NCBI GenBank assembly: GCA_036121365.1
Contig: JAZAFR010000001.1
Span: 1-64,000 of the forward strand
Reading direction: 5' to 3'
Source of the DNA: UBA7916 sp036121365
GTDB taxonomy: Bacteria > Pseudomonadota > Gammaproteobacteria > Comchoanobacterales > Comchoanobacteraceae
DNA: 64,000 nucleotides
In this document: piece after piece, positions 60,886 through 64,000 of the stretch
Position numbering within the stretch: position 1 is the first letter of the stretch
How the letters are laid out: each line of letters begins with the position of its first letter
Notes under the pieces: generated by a model
What the model saw: only the letters and a program-made list of their open reading frames with translations
What the model was told of the DNA's origin: nothing
Databases searched by the model: none
Program-made: the position numbers and the translations under genes

Positions 60886-63732
60886 ATGCCAGCTCCCAAA
60901 TCCATCTCCATTCGAGGCTGTAAAACCCATAACCTCAAAAATGTCAGCGTCGAAATCCCCTACCATCAACTCACCGTCATCACCGGCCTGTCCGGCTCAG
61001 GTAAATCTTCACTCGCCTTTGATACCCTCTTTGCCGAAGGCCAAAGACGCTACGTGCAATCTCTGTCCACCTACGCCAGACAATTTGTGTCCATCATGGA
61101 TAAACCCGAAGTTGAATCCATCACAGGCCTGTCCCCTGCCATATCCATTGAACAGAAATCAGGCATGCATAATCCCCGATCCACCGTCGGGACCATCACC
61201 GAAATCTATGACTATATGCGCCTTCTCTATGCCAGAGTCGGACAAGCCTATTGTCCCGAACATAACGAAGCCCTCGACGCCCAAAGCACCAGCCAAATCG
61301 TCGATCAAATCCTCTCGCTACCCGCTCAAACCAAAATCATGCTCCTCGCCCCCAAACTCAAACAAAAAAAAGGCGAACACAAACAACTCCTACAAGATCT
61401 CAGACGTCAAGGCTTTATTCGCGTGCGACTCAACCAAGAAGTCGCCGAACTTGACGCACTCAACTCTCTTCCCAGTGCCCAAAAAAATGACCTCGATATC
61501 ATCATCGATAGGCTCAAAGTCAAACCCGAACACAAACAACGCCTCGCCGAATCTATAGAAACAGCCTGCGAAATATCCGAAGGTAGTGTCGTCTGCGCCT
61601 TTATCGACTCCGATCAACCAGACCTCCTCTTCTCAAATCGACTCGCCTGCAGCCAATGCGGCTACAGCGTCTCAACCCCAACCCCAAGATCTTTCTCCTT
61701 CAATAGCCCTGAAGGCGCCTGTCACGCCTGTGATGGCCTCGGCAGTAAATCTGGATTTGATGTTGACAAACTCATCCCAGTCCCCGAAATATCCATACAA
61801 AATGGTGCCATACGTACCTGGGACAAACCCGGATCATACTATTTTCAACTCCTTGTCGGCCTCAGCCGCCATCTCGAATTCTCCCTAGAAACGCCTTGGA
61901 ATCAACTCGATCCAGATATTCAAGATATCATACTTTATGGCTCATCTCAGATCATTCCTTATACTAAAATGCGCCTCAAGGGCCGCTTTAAAATTAAAAA
62001 TCGTCGTTTTGATGGTATCCTCAAAAGCATGCAAAAACGCTACCACGAAACTGAGAGCGAAATCGTCCGCACCGGCATGAGCCAATACCTCAGCGAAAAA
62101 CCCTGCGAAGAATGTAATGGTACCCGCCTCAATACTCAAGCCAGACATACTCTTGTTGGTAAACATTCCCTGCCTGCCATCTCAGGATTTTCCATCGAAA
62201 GACTTGCCGACTTCTTTTCAAAACTCACACTCAGCCGCGAAAAAACCTTGATATCTGAACCCATCATGCGTGAGATTCAATCCAGAGTAGACTTTCTTTT
62301 GCACGTCGGCCTTAGCTACCTTAGCCTCAATCGTTCTGCAGGCACACTGTCTGGCGGTGAAGCACAACGCATCCGCCTTGCCAGCCAAATCGGATCAGGC
62401 CTCACCGGCGTCATGTATATCCTTGATGAGCCCTCTATCGGCCTTCACCAACGAGACAACCAACGCCTCATCAACACCCTACACACACTCAGAGACCTAG
62501 GCAATAGCGTCATTGTTGTTGAACACGATGAAGATACCATGATGCAAGCTGATCATCTCATTGATATCGGCCCAGGCGCCGGCGTTCATGGTGGCCAAAT
62601 TGTTGCCTCCGGAACTCCCAATGATATCTGTAACAACCCAGACTCACTCACTGGAAAATATCTCAATGGTACGATCTCCATCACCATTCCAAAATCCAGA
62701 ATGCCGTTTAACCCAGAAAAGACCCTCTCTATTACCGGCGCAAAAACCAACAATCTCAAAAATTTAAACATCCAAATCCCAGTTGGCCTGCTCAGCGTCA
62801 TTACCGGTGTGTCTGGATCCGGAAAGTCAAGTCTAATCAACGATACCATCTATCCCGCCCTACATAATCGCCTCGATCGCTATGATACCCGTCTCACCGA
62901 AGGCACCTACGATGACATCACCGGGAGTAAATATTTTGACAATATCATCAAAATTGACCAAAGCCCCATAGGCCGCACACCTCGATCCAATCCTGCTACG
63001 TACACAGGTATGTTTGGTACGATACGTGAATTATTTAGCCAGGTTCCTGAAGCCAGAAGCCGTGGATACTCTCCAGGACGCTTTAGCTTCAACGTCAGAG
63101 GCGGACGCTGTGAAGCCTGCCAAGGCGATGGCCTTAAACGTGTCGAAATGCACTTTCTTGCCGATGTCTACGTGCAATGTGATGTCTGTAAAGGCAAACG
63201 CTATAATCGAGAAACACTAGAGATTCGATACAAAGGACTGAATATTTACGAAATACTAGACCTAAGTATAGAAAAAGCTCTGGATTTTTTTGATGCCATC
63301 CCACCCATCAAACGCAAACTCTCTACCCTCCAATCCGTTGGACTTGGCTATATCAAACTCGGCCAAAGTGCCACCACTCTTTCTGGCGGTGAAGCTCAAA
63401 GAATGAAACTCTCACGTGAGCTGTGTAAACGCGACACTGGTCGTACCTTCTATATTCTCGATGAACCCACCACAGGCCTGCATTTTCACGACATCAAACA
63501 TCTACTCGAAGTACTATTCACCCTCAGAGACCACGGCAATACTGTTGTGATTATTGAACACAATCTTGATGTCATCAAAATGGCTGACTGGCTAGTGGAT
63601 ATTGGACCAGAAGGTGGTGACGGAGGCGGTAATCTAGTCGGACAAGGAACTCCAGAGACACTCGCTGAAATTGAATCATCGCATACAGGCCAGTTCCTGA
63701 AAAAATACCTCATGCCCGCAAAAAGTGAATAA
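60886..63732 (+). CDS. uvrA: Excinuclease ABC subunit A
   Basis: UvrA recognises DNA damage in nucleotide excision repair together with UvrB. The 948-residue product (E. coli 940) has two ABC ATPase modules: Walker A GLSGSGKSS (34-42) and GVSGSGKSS (about 642-650), signature LSGGEAQRIRLASQIGSGLT and LSGGEAQRMKLSREL, Walker B YILDEPSIGLHQRD and YILDEPTTGLHFHD; zinc modules CSQCGYS...CHACDG and CEACQGDG...CDVCKG. No LexA site stands upstream. The first half is richer in C at third positions than the second. Confidence 0.97.
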   Translation: MPAPKSISIRGCKTHNLKNVSVEIPYHQLTVITGLSGSGKSSLAFDTLFAEGQRRYVQSLSTYARQFVSIMDKPEVESITGLSPAISIEQKSGMHNPRSTVGTITEIYDYMRLLYARVGQAYCPEHNEALDAQSTSQIVDQILSLPAQTKIMLLAPKLKQKKGEHKQLLQDLRRQGFIRVRLNQEVAELDALNSLPSAQKNDLDIIIDRLKVKPEHKQRLAESIETACEISEGSVVCAFIDSDQPDLLFSNRLACSQCGYSVSTPTPRSFSFNSPEGACHACDGLGSKSGFDVDKLIPVPEISIQNGAIRTWDKPGSYYFQLLVGLSRHLEFSLETPWNQLDPDIQDIILYGSSQIIPYTKMRLKGRFKIKNRRFDGILKSMQKRYHETESEIVRTGMSQYLSEKPCEECNGTRLNTQARHTLVGKHSLPAISGFSIERLADFFSKLTLSREKTLISEPIMREIQSRVDFLLHVGLSYLSLNRSAGTLSGGEAQRIRLASQIGSGLTGVMYILDEPSIGLHQRDNQRLINTLHTLRDLGNSVIVVEHDEDTMMQADHLIDIGPGAGVHGGQIVASGTPNDICNNPDSLTGKYLNGTISITIPKSRMPFNPEKTLSITGAKTNNLKNLNIQIPVGLLSVITGVSGSGKSSLINDTIYPALHNRLDRYDTRLTEGTYDDITGSKYFDNIIKIDQSPIGRTPRSNPATYTGMFGTIRELFSQVPEARSRGYSPGRFSFNVRGGRCEACQGDGLKRVEMHFLADVYVQCDVCKGKRYNRETLEIRYKGLNIYEILDLSIEKALDFFDAIPPIKRKLSTLQSVGLGYIKLGQSATTLSGGEAQRMKLSRELCKRDTGRTFYILDEPTTGLHFHDIKHLLEVLFTLRDHGNTVVIIEHNLDVIKMADWLVDIGPEGGDGGGNLVGQGTPETLAEIESSHTGQFLKKYLMPAKSE

Positions 63733-64000
63733 CTCCGCCACATTGATTTTATTTTTAAAAGAGTACACTCCCATGTGCGCGAAAATGAATGATTACAATC
63801 AATCAATTTTTATTGGTGTTATCACCCATGACCAATCAGACGATCACATTGATATTTTCTACCACACAATTTAAATTTTTTCTGTCTGCCAAAATCTATT
63901 GCTGAGCCAACTCAGGTGATTGTGTGCTTCATATGCTTGATCAATTAACCATAAACATAAACAAGCGTGCCATTGTCTACTAAAGGCGTTATCAATTCCA
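63733..64000 (+). other. Region downstream of uvrA to window end
   Basis: About 270 bases without a supported gene, terminator or RNA. A gene might begin beyond the window. Confidence 0.4.

Noticed and set aside
60570..61558. Plus-strand frames before and inside uvrA
   Set aside because: They are Pro/Ser-rich products of C-rich sequence; UvrA is unambiguous in its own frame.

Overview
The window looks like a chromosomal segment of an AT-rich, host-associated gammaproteobacterium. The evidence is the set and order of conserved genes: tRNA-Leu upstream of tig-clpP, accB-accC, glyA-nrdR-nusB-pgpA, tamA-tamB, a SUF operon of the sufBCDS-U type, rplU-rpmA-obgE with divergent ispB, TolA, ExoIII and UvrA. 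Mixed with these are many large proteins of no recognisable family, BspA-type leucine-rich-repeat proteins, a DUF4116-like repeat protein and other repeat-rich proteins. Such proteins are common in intracellular or amoeba/protist-associated relatives of Legionellales, but I cannot place the organism more exactly. By eye the + strand is C-rich and G-poor throughout, as expected if the whole window lies in one replichore with the minus strand leading; most housekeeping genes are on the minus strand.

Layout. 1-3.6 kb (minus): a partial gene of 24-residue tandem repeats sits where clpX normally follows clpP; then clpP, tig and tRNA-Leu(UAG). 3.7-6.8 kb (plus): unknown membrane protein, NUDIX hydrolase and a small unknown gene, lying between tRNA-Leu and tRNA-His/Arg/Pro. 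7.8-17.7 kb: LysE-type exporter, then a rearranged block holding two LRR genes, a relic of a third, a DUF4116-like gene, dapD and a relic of the dapD start, followed by two unknown genes. 18-31.7 kb: accB-accC, a membrane protein/HAD phosphatase pair, holD-like-glyA-nrdR-nusB-pgpA, tamA-tamB and an unknown membrane protein. 31.9-37.7 kb (minus): ppa, sodC, an HSDL2-like dehydrogenase, yajQ-tadA, xthA-tolA. 38-48.5 kb: a degenerate cyclopropane-synthase-like gene (+) and the SUF operon sufB-C-D-[872-aa membrane protein]-S-U-A-T (minus). 48.9-53.6 kb: unknown membrane protein, rpsT, obgE, rpmA, rplU, ispB. 53.9-59.6 kb: a pair of paralogous unknown genes and a 1312-residue repeat protein. 60-63.7 kb: pcm and uvrA.

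How it works together. The conserved part covers proteostasis (Tig, ClpP, Pcm), fatty-acid synthesis (AccBC), DAP/lysine synthesis (DapD), envelope assembly (TamAB, TolA, PgpA), Fe-S biogenesis (Suf), translation (S20, L21, L27, ObgE, TadA, tRNAs), quinone side chains (IspB), and DNA repair and oxidative defence (UvrA, XthA, SodC). The recurring theme is that lineage-specific genes, mostly membrane or repeat proteins, have entered otherwise conserved operons: after clpP, between tRNA-His and tRNA-Leu, and inside suf. No transposase, integrase, CRISPR array or phage gene was seen.
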